From JAGLCW01 sp964422555 (GTDB lineage: Bacteria; Caldisericota; Caldisericia; UBA6126): 24,137 bases of DNA. The stretch is taken from positions 1 through 24,137 of the forward strand of contig CAYRBR010000014.1 in the NCBI GenBank assembly GCA_964422555.1. The letters are read 5' to 3'. Below the pieces are notes generated by a model. The model ran no database searches. It was not told the DNA's origin and saw nothing but the letters and a program-made list of their open reading frames with translations. Of the stretch, positions 8,053 to 16,769 are shown piece by piece (within the stretch, counting starts at the first letter, position 1; each line of letters starts with the position of its first letter). The position numbers and the translations under genes were made by a program.

Positions 8053-9963
8053 TTACTGTTGCTTTAAATTTATTATTTTGTATCCACATTTGTTAGTCGA
8101 TACAAATAATGTTTCTGTGGATTTTACAGGAAGAAAACTGACAACCTCATCGGGTAGAGTGAACAAAGTAACTTCCTGGTTATAAGTCTGGTAAACATAT
8201 TCTCCACTTGAAATGAACAGACAGTTTTCAGATACGTTTTCAAAAACTAAACCAGATACTTTGTTGATAGTAAGGTTCGGATACAGTTTTTCAAACGTAA
8301 AACTTTCATTAAAGGATACAAGCCATAATCCATCAAGTGTCCCGATAAAATAACTTAGTGAGGGTTGGTTTCTAACAATTTTAGTGACTGTGAAGGGAAA
8401 GGATAAAGGGTAGGATTGATGACTATGAAATGAGCCAATAAATAAACCTTGATTTGTTCCAATAAGTAATTCATCTTCTTTATGTTGAGAAAGGGAATTA
8501 ACACGTAAGGTAAAAGGTAAAGATACCCAACTGATTCCTTCATTGTATGTACTATAAAGTGTAGAACTCTCCGAGATCTCATCCCATACCGAGATAACAA
8601 TTCCATTTTGATTAAAGTTGGGGAGGAGAGAGGTAATTTTGTAGGTGGTTTCATTTAAAGTGTTTGGTAAGGGTACAACGTGCGCATTGTTATCGGAAAA
8701 TATGTACAATTCTGTCTTTGTGTTACCAATAAAATTATTCGGGTGAGAACCAAATGGTACAATTGAAAGAAAGGATTTGAACAGAAGATCCTTTGAAAAA
8801 GGTTTCCAGTATTGTCCGTTATCATAGCTATAAAACACACCATTGTGATGAGTAAAAGCTAAAATTGGGTTAGGTTTTGATTCCGATTGACAAAAGCCAT
8901 TAATAAATGAATTCTGAAGTTCTTTTTGTTGTTTGTCCCACAGTATAAAATCTTGCGTTTGGTAGAGATAATTATTGGTTGACAAAAAGTAATAAGTTTC
9001 TGATGAAGTAGAGTAGTGTATCGTAATAAGCTGGTCGCTACTTGGTAAGAGATACGTTAGAATTTCATCAATAGTATAAATGTTTAAAATGTCATTCTTT
9101 TGAGTTCCAATTGTATGGCTAAAATTAAACATTCTATCAATTTTAGTGCTAATCTTGTAATTTTTTGAGAGAACAAGTTGAGTATTCTCTTTTCCTGTGA
9201 GGAGCGAAAAAACAGAAACGGAGTTCTTTGTGATACAAAGTATCGATCCATCTTGGTAGGAGTAGTCAAGTATCAAGTCATCTAAATTAGTATCAATTTT
9301 TTCAAAAGAACTCTCTTCACAAGAAAAGAAATAAAAAGTATTGTTGTTTCCTAACATTAATAGGGCGTCTTGGTTAGGTATCTCTATAATTTTCGTAAAA
9401 TACTCAACTGAGATAGGTACCGATAAAGATTTCCAACTTCTTTCTCCAACTTTATAACGATAAAAACCTTTTTCTGTACAGCAGTATATCAAAGCATCTG
9501 TAGAAAGTATAAGGATGTCATATATATAAGGTATGTATCGATTACTGAAAGAAGGCATGAGCGGATGTAAGACCTTATCAATAAATTTTTCGAATGAATT
9601 TGAATACAATTGTAAATTGTTATTTAGATACTTCCAATCAAATCCGTTGTTATTACTGTAATAAATACAATGGTTGTGGGCACTAACCCAAAAATCATCT
9701 GTTTTGTTACTAGATACGATTTTAGTAAGGGGGGATTCTCTATTTGGCTGAGCGGATATATAACTGTACTTTAAATCAGTTGGATTGTAAGTAAATAAAC
9801 CATTCGTAGCAGAAAGCAATATTGTATCTTTATGAAGTTCTTGTAATCCAAAGGCTATAAACTCGGTGGGTTGAATGTCGATATTTCTTGAAATATGAGC
9901 ACAGCCAACAAATTGTATCGGAAACATTAAAATACAAACCAGTACTACAAATAGTTTTTTCAT
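8053..9963 (-). CDS. Lipoprotein with Asp-box (BNR/sortilin-type) beta-propeller repeats
   Basis: The 636-residue protein starts with a lipoprotein-type signal (MKKLFVVLVCILMFPIQFVGC, lipid-modified Cys21; Phe at -3 is slightly unusual). The rest is beta-propeller-like. At least three Asp-box-type turns are visible: YYSNNNGFDWKYL near 101-115, FYSYDNGQYWKPF near 376 and LYSTYNEGISWVSL near 468. They are surrounded by repeated 'GLF-TYNPTD', 'GFYRYKVGERSWKSL', 'NQGLFIGSF' and 'LDGLWLVSF' units. These are typical of sialidase, VPS10 and YCF48-like propellers; no sialidase active site is recognised, so a binding or assembly role is more likely. Its ATG shares one base with the TAA of the ABC transporter upstream (TAATG), so translation is coupled. 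It is the last gene of the six-gene operon and would sit on the outer face of the membrane, close to the exporter. Confidence 0.8.
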   Translation of the reverse strand: MKKLFVVLVCILMFPIQFVGCAHISRNIDIQPTEFIAFGLQELHKDTILLSATNGLFTYNPTDLKYSYISAQPNRESPLTKIVSSNKTDDFWVSAHNHCIYYSNNNGFDWKYLNNNLQLYSNSFEKFIDKVLHPLMPSFSNRYIPYIYDILILSTDALIYCCTEKGFYRYKVGERSWKSLSVPISVEYFTKIIEIPNQDALLMLGNNNTFYFFSCEESSFEKIDTNLDDLILDYSYQDGSILCITKNSVSVFSLLTGKENTQLVLSKNYKISTKIDRMFNFSHTIGTQKNDILNIYTIDEILTYLLPSSDQLITIHYSTSSETYYFLSTNNYLYQTQDFILWDKQQKELQNSFINGFCQSESKPNPILAFTHHNGVFYSYDNGQYWKPFSKDLLFKSFLSIVPFGSHPNNFIGNTKTELYIFSDNNAHVVPLPNTLNETTYKITSLLPNFNQNGIVISVWDEISESSTLYSTYNEGISWVSLPFTLRVNSLSQHKEDELLIGTNQGLFIGSFHSHQSYPLSFPFTVTKIVRNQPSLSYFIGTLDGLWLVSFNESFTFEKLYPNLTINKVSGLVFENVSENCLFISSGEYVYQTYNQEVTLFTLPDEVVSFLPVKSTETLFVSTNKCGYKIINLKQQ

Positions 9964-11720
9964 TAATCTGGTATAAATCCTTTGTATTGTGCATTGTAAA
10001 GAGAATAATATCGACCTTTTTTCAGTAATAGTTGATCATGGGTTCCTGATTCTTCGATTCCGTCATCTGTTAGAACAATAATATTATCAGCATGCTGAAT
10101 AGTGGATAATCGGTGGGCTATTATGATTGTTGTTCGGTTCTTTGCAAGTTTTTCGATTGAAGATTGTATCATTGCCTCTGAAACAGTATCTAAGGAAGAA
10201 GTCGCTTCGTCCAGAATAAGAATAGGAGGATTTTTCAAAAAAGCACGCGCAATCGAAAGCCTTTGTTTTTGACCACCCGACAATTTTATCCCCCTTTCTC
10301 CAACATAAGTATCATATCCATTCGGAAGACTAGAGATAAATTCGTGAATATTTGCCATCTTTGCGGCATATAGAACTTCTTTACTTGATGCATCCGGACG
10401 ACCATAAAGAATGTTCTCAAAGATACTACCCCAGAAAATTATTACATCTTGCTGTACGATACCAATATTATTCCTAAGGCTTTTTACAGTATAGGAACGT
10501 ATATCAGTGTTATTAATCTTGATAGCTCCCTGATTTACGTCATAAAAACGTAGAAGAAGATTTGAAATAGTAGTTTTACCAACACCTGATGGTCCAACTA
10601 AAGCAATTGTTTTTCCAGCGGGTATAGTAAGTGAGAAATCATGTAACACAAAAGGATTCTCATCTTCATATTTAAAACTAACGTCATCAAAAATGATAGA
10701 GCTTTTTTCATTCACAGCCAATTCGGTTGCATGTTCAGTGTCGTTAATTTCAGGTTTTGTATTCATTATTTCAGTAAAGCGCTGAAATCCTGCGATTCCG
10801 GATTCAAACTGTTGAACAAATTGAATAAGCCTTCGTATTGGCTGCATCATGATGTTAGAAAAAAGCAAGTACATCACTAAATCTCCAATATTAATATACT
10901 TGTTATAAACCAATACACCCCCAACACTTAACACGACCAGATTCAATATTCCGGAAAGGAAACCTGTCCCCGCTTGAAATGTACCAAGTACTTGATACGC
11001 TTTTTTCCAGGAATCCCTGTACTCAGTATTTACGTCATCAAATTTTTCTATTTCAATATCCTCGTTGCAGAAGGATTGAGTTAACTGTATTCCAGATATA
11101 CTAGTTTCCAGTTGCTCGTTTATTTCTGAATGCCGCTTTCTTACATTTCGAAATGAGCTTCGCATCGATCTTCGTTGTTGAACAGCGAACCAAGCTAATA
11201 TGGCTACAACAATATACACAAAGATGGTTAATGGAACATTAATGAAAACTAAAATCAAGAAACTACCAATGATCATTACAAAGGAAATAAAGAGATCTTC
11301 AGGAGCATGATGAGAAACTTCCGATATTTCTCTAAGATCACCAACAAGTCGGCTCATAATCTGACCTGTTTTCATCTCTGTAAAAAAACGATATGATAAA
11401 GTTTGTAGGTGTTCAAACAAGTCTTTTCTCATATCGTATTCTATTCTCGCTCCCATTACATGTCCCCAAAAACCAATATAATAGGCAAAACCACTTCGAA
11501 GGATATAGAAAAACACCATAAAAAGGGTTAAGAGAATAATGTTATGGATATTACCTGTAGGTATTTCCACATTTACCATTTGCCTTGAAAACACAGGAAA
11601 GATTAAATCGATTGATGACATTAAAAAAGCAAAAAGCAAATCTAGGAAAAGAATCTTTCTATGGGGACGATAATAACTTACAAAACGCCTTAAAAGAGAT
11701 GTGTTTTCGTATTTATCCAT
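9963..11720 (-). CDS. ABC exporter half-transporter (permease-ATPase fusion)
   Basis: The 585-residue protein has an N-terminal six-helix type-1 exporter domain (about 20-310) and a C-terminal ATPase domain (about 335-575). Walker A is GPSGVGKTT near 376, the Q-loop is in IVQQDVIIF, the signature LSGGQKQRLSIARAF is near 477, Walker B ILILDEATSSLD is near 500, and the H-loop is in IIIAHRLSTI. All catalytic residues are intact. Being a single half-transporter with no partner half nearby, it should act as a homodimer. The substrate cannot be deduced: lipid, peptide and drug exporters share this plan. There is no N-terminal peptidase domain. The gene starts 2 nt after the aminopeptidase stop and overlaps the propeller lipoprotein by one base. 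That places an exporter between two cytoplasmic hydrolases and a surface lipoprotein in the same message. Confidence 0.95.
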   Translation of the reverse strand: MDKYENTSLLRRFVSYYRPHRKILFLDLLFAFLMSSIDLIFPVFSRQMVNVEIPTGNIHNIILLTLFMVFFYILRSGFAYYIGFWGHVMGARIEYDMRKDLFEHLQTLSYRFFTEMKTGQIMSRLVGDLREISEVSHHAPEDLFISFVMIIGSFLILVFINVPLTIFVYIVVAILAWFAVQQRRSMRSSFRNVRKRHSEINEQLETSISGIQLTQSFCNEDIEIEKFDDVNTEYRDSWKKAYQVLGTFQAGTGFLSGILNLVVLSVGGVLVYNKYINIGDLVMYLLFSNIMMQPIRRLIQFVQQFESGIAGFQRFTEIMNTKPEINDTEHATELAVNEKSSIIFDDVSFKYEDENPFVLHDFSLTIPAGKTIALVGPSGVGKTTISNLLLRFYDVNQGAIKINNTDIRSYTVKSLRNNIGIVQQDVIIFWGSIFENILYGRPDASSKEVLYAAKMANIHEFISSLPNGYDTYVGERGIKLSGGQKQRLSIARAFLKNPPILILDEATSSLDTVSEAMIQSSIEKLAKNRTTIIIAHRLSTIQHADNIIVLTDDGIEESGTHDQLLLKKGRYYSLYNAQYKGFIPD

Positions 11721-11722
11721 AT

Positions 11723-12967
11723 CTAATTACGATAGCTTTTCATTAAATCTTCAATTTCATGAATTTCTTTAGGGATATCTTTTGAAAGCACTTCACAACC
11801 CGTATCGGTTACTAATACATCATCTTCTATTCGAATACCTAAACCTTTATCTCGGAAATATAAACCGGGTTCAACTGTAAAAAGCATCCCGGGTTGAAGA
11901 GTACAATTTCTTTCCCCTACATCATGTGTGTCAAGACCTAAGAAGTGACTGACACCATGAAAATAATATTCAAACAGGTCTTTTTCAGAAGAAATCAGAC
12001 CGATTGACTGTAAGCCTGTGGACAACACATCCTTACAAATGGTTTGTAGTGAATCAAACGGTAAGCCTGGTTTGACTGACTCAATCACTTTTTTGTTAGC
12101 TTCCAGTACAATACTGTATAACTTTGCCTGTTCTGAACTAAAAGAGCCACCAATAGGAAAGGTTCTTGATATATCAGCATTGTAGAATTCCCATTGAGCA
12201 CCCAAATCAAAAAGGATTAAATCACCATCATTAAGTTTGTCTTTATTCTCCTCATAGTGCAATGTTGCTGCATTCTTTCCAGAAGCGGCAATAGTTTGGA
12301 ATGCATGCCAATCTACACCATGCTTTTTCAGCTCAAAGTCAAAGTAAGCTTCCATACTGTTTTCTGTGGCACCAGGTTGCAGATTTTTTAGTATTGCAAA
12401 TATTCCCTCTTTCGTAATATCAATAGCCTTTCTGGTTGCTTCAATCTCGTATTTTTCCTTTTTCATTCGTAACCGATGAATATAAGGTGAAAGAGATTTA
12501 AGTTGCAAGTAGGGGTATTTATTTTTGATGTCGTTTGTGTATATTTCAGAAATACTTGCACCCATCTTTAGATTTCTTCTAGGATAACCAGTAAACAGCA
12601 TATCAATATTTTGATTTAAAAGGACCATACTAATAAATGACTGAAAATCGTTTATGTAGCCAATGTTATCAATACCGGAAACGGAACTGGCTTCGTCTTT
12701 GTGTATAACATCTCCTATCCAACGAACTTGTTGAATGTCTCTTTTAATGATCCAAAGATTCTCTCTAACTTTATCATTTATTTTCACTGCAGTGAAGATT
12801 AAGTCAGGTTCAGACATGCCAGTCAAATAGTAAAAATCTCTATCGGCCCAGTATTTATAAAAGGCATCTGCAGATTTATGTTGTGCTGTTCCCCCAAAAA
12901 CAATCATTAAGGAGTCGTTTGGGATGTCTTTGTATAATTTTTCTCGATTTAACTTAAAACTATTCAT
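11723..12967 (-). CDS. M24 family Xaa-Pro aminopeptidase
   Basis: The roughly 414-residue metallopeptidase removes the N-terminal residue from peptides with proline in second position. The N-terminal creatinase-like domain ('DRDFYYLTGMSEPDLIFTAV') is followed by the pita-bread catalytic domain. The five metal ligands are visible: Asp in LFDLGAQ (about 254), Asp in NADISRTFPIGG (about 265), His in HGVSHFLGLDTHDVGE (about 340), Glu in TVEPGLYF (about 364) and Glu in IRIEDDVLV (about 380). There is no signal peptide, so it is cytoplasmic. ATG at 12967 has GAGGTG 5 nt upstream and lies 7 nt after the stop of the metallo-hydrolase gene. The longer reading from 12994 overlaps that gene and lacks such a site. 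PepP-like and PepQ-like members overlap in sequence, so no symbol is given. In this operon it could trim peptides linked to the neighbouring exporter, but a plain housekeeping role is equally possible. Confidence 0.9.
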   Translation of the reverse strand: MNSFKLNREKLYKDIPNDSLMIVFGGTAQHKSADAFYKYWADRDFYYLTGMSEPDLIFTAVKINDKVRENLWIIKRDIQQVRWIGDVIHKDEASSVSGIDNIGYINDFQSFISMVLLNQNIDMLFTGYPRRNLKMGASISEIYTNDIKNKYPYLQLKSLSPYIHRLRMKKEKYEIEATRKAIDITKEGIFAILKNLQPGATENSMEAYFDFELKKHGVDWHAFQTIAASGKNAATLHYEENKDKLNDGDLILFDLGAQWEFYNADISRTFPIGGSFSSEQAKLYSIVLEANKKVIESVKPGLPFDSLQTICKDVLSTGLQSIGLISSEKDLFEYYFHGVSHFLGLDTHDVGERNCTLQPGMLFTVEPGLYFRDKGLGIRIEDDVLVTDTGCEVLSKDIPKEIHEIEDLMKSYRN

Positions 12968-12974
12968 TATCACC

Positions 12975-13742
12975 TCAGTCTTTATAGGGCTCATACCCCA
13001 GTTTTTCTAAATTAGACAAGTTCTCTCTATGTGTTCTTCTATATTGTTTTCTCTGATATGTAGCTAGACTTTCTTTGTGTAATAAGGCACTTAGGTACTT
13101 TACATTTTTCTTAATTACCCGTTTTTTCGGTAAATCTCCATTACTGTTCATGTGTCCTGGAATCAATACTTTGTAGTCTAGGCTTTCATATTTTTCAATT
13201 GTATTAATATATTGTTCAAAGTCAGTATTTTCAACATAGGGAATAGGATCTTCAATGTTGTCACCTACGTAGAGAACTTTATCAAATATATCATATAAAG
13301 AGGCAGAATCATATGTATGACCAGGGGAACTAAAGAGAGTGATTTTATCTTCGGGAAAGGCCATAAACTGCTTAAAAACTATATTAGGCAAGACAATTTG
13401 AACAACGCCCAGCTTTTGCTTGTCATACTTAAACAACTCAGACTTTCCATAAAGATGAATCATGTTAATAATGCCTGTTTGTCCAATTATTGGACAAACT
13501 TCAAATGCACAGTTACCCCAAATATGATCCCAATGATAGTGAGAATTGAAAACAATAAATGGAAGCTTATTTACATGTTTGTAAAGATGGTTTTTTATTT
13601 CTTCCATTGGAACGGGTCCAAGATATGTATCGCAGACAAAAAAATGTTTTTTACCTTCAATAACATATACGTTTGTGAACAAACCCTCAAGATCATCAAA
13701 AGTAAAAAGCCATCCTCTTGATCGTATTTTCTGAACAAACAT
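12975..13742 (-). CDS. Metallo-beta-lactamase-fold hydrolase
   Basis: The 255-residue MBL-fold protein has the metal motif SHYHWDHIWGN (HxHxDH, near residues 67-72). Downstream ligands are His in SSPGHTYDS, Asp in YVGDNIED and His in LIPGHMNS. All are intact, so a di-metal hydrolase is expected. A short basic tail with many Lys and Arg follows the fold. There is no signal peptide with the chosen start. ATG at 13742 (MFVQKIRSRGW) has AAGGAG 6 nt upstream, which settles the start. The 34-residue hydrophobic extension seen from 13844 overlaps the preceding gene and is not real. The gap from the upstream stop is 13 nt. The substrate is unknown: this superfamily includes lactonases, thioesterases and glyoxalase II-like enzymes. 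I see no beta-lactamase-specific signature and do not infer antibiotic resistance. Confidence 0.88.
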   Translation of the reverse strand: MFVQKIRSRGWLFTFDDLEGLFTNVYVIEGKKHFFVCDTYLGPVPMEEIKNHLYKHVNKLPFIVFNSHYHWDHIWGNCAFEVCPIIGQTGIINMIHLYGKSELFKYDKQKLGVVQIVLPNIVFKQFMAFPEDKITLFSSPGHTYDSASLYDIFDKVLYVGDNIEDPIPYVENTDFEQYINTIEKYESLDYKVLIPGHMNSNGDLPKKRVIKKNVKYLSALLHKESLATYQRKQYRRTHRENLSNLEKLGYEPYKD

Positions 13743-13755
13743 GCTTAACTCCTTT

Positions 13756-15978
13756 TTATTTTTCGAATGAAATAACAATGTAAGGGGGAGAATTATCTTC
13801 AGGTTTAAAAAAACGTATATCAGCAAGAAATGCTTCAGCAACAAAGCGTATAGGAACGAATAGTCTATCTTGGTAAATAAGTGGTTCTACATCCATTTCT
13901 ATGGAAGTTTGATTAACGATTGCTTTTTTTTGATCTACATAAAGAACAATTTCCATGTCTCTATCCGGAATAGTTATAGTCGTGCTCTTTTCTTCATTAT
14001 TCCAAGATACTTTTGCTCCAAAGCTTTCTGAAATAAATCGAATAGGCACCATCGTTCTTCCATGCAAAATAAATGGTACGATAGACGTATTATCTTCATC
14101 AATAGGGTGGTTAACTCCGTTTACTTGTGCAACACTATTGCCAATCGTAATACGAATAATAACAACTGGAAAACCACAGAGAACCCGAACATTGTATTTT
14201 ACTACTCCGCCATTCGAATCAATTACAAGAGTTCCGGTTTGCAATCCATTTTTCAGCTGTTTTGGATTTAAAGTTACGGGAATAGTTATGTCATTGCTAT
14301 AAAAATAGTCTTTTTCAAGTTGTAACCAATCTGTTTCTGATTTTATTTTCCCGTATAAGTTTGTTCTCCCTTTGTTCAATATCCGAAAGGAAGCTGAAAC
14401 ATTCTCGCGTTCTCGGATCAAACCGAAATCAAGAATATCTGGAACCAATGAAATAATGGGTGAATTATCGATAACGATAACATAGACATAAATTTTGCTA
14501 TCCCCGCCATTCGAAGTTAAATAAATCTCACCCTGGTATCTGCCTTCAAGAAGATCATTTGTTTCAATACCTATAATGATCTGCAAAGATCCGAAGGTAG
14601 GGATCATAAAAGAACGATCTGATGTAGTGATCCATCTGTCTGATGTTGATATAAAGCCAGATAAAACACCTTCTCCACCATTTTCAAGTGTAATGTACTT
14701 TTTAGAACCCTTCTGATTTTTTTCGACTACACCAAACGATATTGTGCTACTATTAGTGTATAAAACAGGTCTGTCTTCAAAGATTTTTTCTAATTTAACA
14801 ACATATCCATCAATCCGGTTATTCGGATTATATGAAGCAGAACGTCCAACAAGTAAGAAACCTAGATCTGCAGCTCTTTTGACATGAAGAAAAGCGTCAT
14901 GTCCTTTTTTACCAAATATTTGCTCAGATAACTTATTTCCATGCGAATCAACGTATAGAACATATCCATGGGCATTCCCATTCTTATTAAGAACATCTTC
15001 TATAGTTACATTAGTGGCACCCGCAATCATGTAACCATCTTGATTTGTGGGAATAATATCTCGACTTAAAGCAGAAGTAGCATTATCGTAATATTTTTCC
15101 CATTGTTTTTTTCCAGTTTCATCAATCTTTGTTAAGTATATACCAATTTTATCAGAATAAGCATCTGTTTCTCCCGTAATAAGATATCCATAATCATTTG
15201 CAAGAATAATAGAGTTAGCTGAATAACTATGAGAAGATTCTAAAATTTGCTTCCATAAAAACTTTCCACTCCGATCCAGTTTGGTTACGAAAATGTTTAA
15301 AACACCTTCCTTTGATATACTTTCCCCAATAATTAGAAGGTTTTCGTCAAACAATTGAAGAAGATCCTTTCCAATTTCATTCAAAGAGTAATCAAAAGTA
15401 TTCTCCCAAAGGAGGGTTCCATTTTGTGATACATTACATATATAAAGAGATTGATTCCCATCAGAAGATTTGTCTTTATATCCTGTAATTACGAAGGAAG
15501 AATCGAATGCCATAATGGCGGCATATGAAAATTGATTTCTATCCGAACCAATGCTTTTTTCCCACAATATATCTCCGTCCCTGGTAATATTTATAAAACA
15601 GAAGCTCCATTTATTGGAATCTTCACAAATGTAGTTTCCGACAATCGTAACCGTATTGTCGGGGTTCATAAATGCTTTGGTGCAGGTAGCTTGTTCTGTA
15701 ATTTTAATATTTTTTAGCCAAACTTCATTCCCATCTAAATCAGTTTTAAAAACAACAATACTTTTGTTCTCGTGGTTGTTAACATTTGTCCCGCAAAAAA
15801 TGTATTCTTCAAAAGGAGTTTCTACAACAGAACAAATCTCAAAATTGTGTTCGGAAGAATAGGTTTTTTCCCATACTGTACTTGGAGGTTTTAGAGAAGC
15901 CGAAACAGGAATAAAAAAAGCCGTAAATAAAAAAACAAAAGAGATGAAAAAAACAAGATTCTTAACCGTCAGTTTCAT
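13756..15978 (-). CDS. Secreted propeller, ASH-like and stalk (copper-amine-oxidase-N) domain protein
   Basis: The 740-residue exported protein starts with a signal peptide (about 1-27, cleavage likely after VSA). Residues about 30-400 hold propeller-like repeats recurring as 'VWEKTYSSEHNFEICSVVE', 'ILWEKSIGSDRNQFSYAAIM', 'LLWENTFDYSLNEIGKDLL' and 'KQWEKYYDNATSALSRDII'. Each combines a Trp-Glu-x strand with a 'GYLITGET' or 'SFVITGYKD' strand. Two Ig-like domains of ASH/BACON type follow (about 402-500, 'SFGVVEKNQKGSKKYITLEN'; about 508-600, 'LDFGLIRERENVSASFRI'). The C-terminus (about 604-735) is a copper-amine-oxidase N-terminal (stalk) domain with the duplicated motif 'HGRTMVPIRFISESFGAKVSWN' and 'QDRLFVPIRFVAEAF'. 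This domain is common on secreted proteins of anaerobes and is not itself an oxidase. ATG directly abuts the upstream TAG. A structural or ligand-binding surface role is likely. Confidence 0.82.
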   Translation of the reverse strand: MKLTVKNLVFFISFVFLFTAFFIPVSASLKPPSTVWEKTYSSEHNFEICSVVETPFEEYIFCGTNVNNHENKSIVVFKTDLDGNEVWLKNIKITEQATCTKAFMNPDNTVTIVGNYICEDSNKWSFCFINITRDGDILWEKSIGSDRNQFSYAAIMAFDSSFVITGYKDKSSDGNQSLYICNVSQNGTLLWENTFDYSLNEIGKDLLQLFDENLLIIGESISKEGVLNIFVTKLDRSGKFLWKQILESSHSYSANSIILANDYGYLITGETDAYSDKIGIYLTKIDETGKKQWEKYYDNATSALSRDIIPTNQDGYMIAGATNVTIEDVLNKNGNAHGYVLYVDSHGNKLSEQIFGKKGHDAFLHVKRAADLGFLLVGRSASYNPNNRIDGYVVKLEKIFEDRPVLYTNSSTISFGVVEKNQKGSKKYITLENGGEGVLSGFISTSDRWITTSDRSFMIPTFGSLQIIIGIETNDLLEGRYQGEIYLTSNGGDSKIYVYVIVIDNSPIISLVPDILDFGLIRERENVSASFRILNKGRTNLYGKIKSETDWLQLEKDYFYSNDITIPVTLNPKQLKNGLQTGTLVIDSNGGVVKYNVRVLCGFPVVIIRITIGNSVAQVNGVNHPIDEDNTSIVPFILHGRTMVPIRFISESFGAKVSWNNEEKSTTITIPDRDMEIVLYVDQKKAIVNQTSIEMDVEPLIYQDRLFVPIRFVAEAFLADIRFFKPEDNSPPYIVISFEK

Positions 15979-16725
15979 CTATGGCTGTAGGGCCTCACTT
16001 TCCTTACCATTAAGAAGTATGTGAACAATCTCTACTTCCTCGAATTGTTTGAAAGTAGAAACAATCTGCTCTCTAGCATTAATTACATTACACGATCCTG
16101 AAATGGGAATGGATTTAAAATCGATCCACAAAGAGTGGTCTTTATCGTTGTAATTGATATCTTGTATCTCAGAAGTATTGGGTATGGAGGTAAAATATCC
16201 TTCAGCTTTTTCTGCATCATTTGGACCTTGAATAAGATCGGTTAACACAATTGTAAACTTGGGAATTGTATCAAATGCAATACTTCCGTTTAGTTTTCGT
16301 GGTACTTCGTATACAGTTTTGCAATCCTCTGTTTGAGGTTCAATTAACGAATTAGGGAAAAAAAGATAGTATGTGAATGAAGTAGATGTAACAACTTTCT
16401 CATTCTGCCTTGCAGACTTTGCGTGAATGGTAAATTCTTCTTCTTTAAACCCATTTATATATGATAGTTGACCGTCCTGAATGTTGTCGAAATATCCAGT
16501 AGTTCCATTTTTTAATGTAATTGGAGTATCAAAGGAAAAATATACACTCCATTCCTGATTGTTTGAATCCAGTAAATCAATTTTCTTTTCAGATTTGTAT
16601 GTACGTTGAACAACCCCTTTTATTTCAACGTTCTGAATGGCATCTTTAGGGGTATTGCTTTTTGAACAGGATGCAAAACAACCTGCTATGAACGTAACAA
16701 TAATATATATAAATATTTTTCTCAT
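15979..16725 (-). CDS. Lipoprotein with C-terminal GerMN-like domain
   Basis: The 248-residue protein starts with a lipoprotein signal (MRKIFIYIIVTFIAGC). Cys16 in IAGC is the best lipid-attachment site; Cys20 in FASC is an alternative. The middle region (about 33-110) is beta-rich with no family recognised. The C-terminal half contains 'SIAFDTIPKFTIVLTDLIQGPNDAEKAEGYFTSIP' and ends 'NAREQIVSTFKQFEEVEIVHILLNGKESEAL'. This matches the GerMN domain plan of spore germination protein GerM and related lipoproteins. GerMN occurs in spore formers and non-spore formers, so this is no proof of sporulation. ATG has AAGGAG 6 nt upstream. It is the first gene of the six-gene minus-strand operon and ends with TAG immediately before the next ATG. 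The 44-nt gap upstream separates it from the recombinase gene, and an operon promoter may lie there, though none is clear. Confidence 0.75.
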   Translation of the reverse strand: MRKIFIYIIVTFIAGCFASCSKSNTPKDAIQNVEIKGVVQRTYKSEKKIDLLDSNNQEWSVYFSFDTPITLKNGTTGYFDNIQDGQLSYINGFKEEEFTIHAKSARQNEKVVTSTSFTYYLFFPNSLIEPQTEDCKTVYEVPRKLNGSIAFDTIPKFTIVLTDLIQGPNDAEKAEGYFTSIPNTSEIQDINYNDKDHSLWIDFKSIPISGSCNVINAREQIVSTFKQFEEVEIVHILLNGKESEALQP

Positions 16726-16769
16726 TGAAAGCTCCTTATATATATTGTAACAAAATATTAGGAAATTGC

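Noticed and set aside
12975..13742. Metallo-beta-lactamase fold as an antibiotic-resistance gene
   Set aside because: Only the general HxHxDH fold motifs are seen. There is no signal peptide and no beta-lactamase-specific signature, and the operon context is unrelated.
13743..13844. Hydrophobic N-terminal extension of the MBL protein, which would make it membrane-bound
   Set aside because: The ATG at 13742 has a strong AAGGAG site. The extension overlaps the upstream gene's coding sequence in another frame.
13317..14302. Plus-strand open frames of 69-134 codons opposite the MBL and stalk-domain genes
   Set aside because: They lie wholly antisense to well-supported genes and lack recognisable domains and ribosome sites.
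1897..16725. Sporulation locus, because GerW-like and GerMN-like proteins occur
   Set aside because: The two genes are about 14 kb apart in different operons, no core sporulation gene is present, and both families occur outside spore formers.
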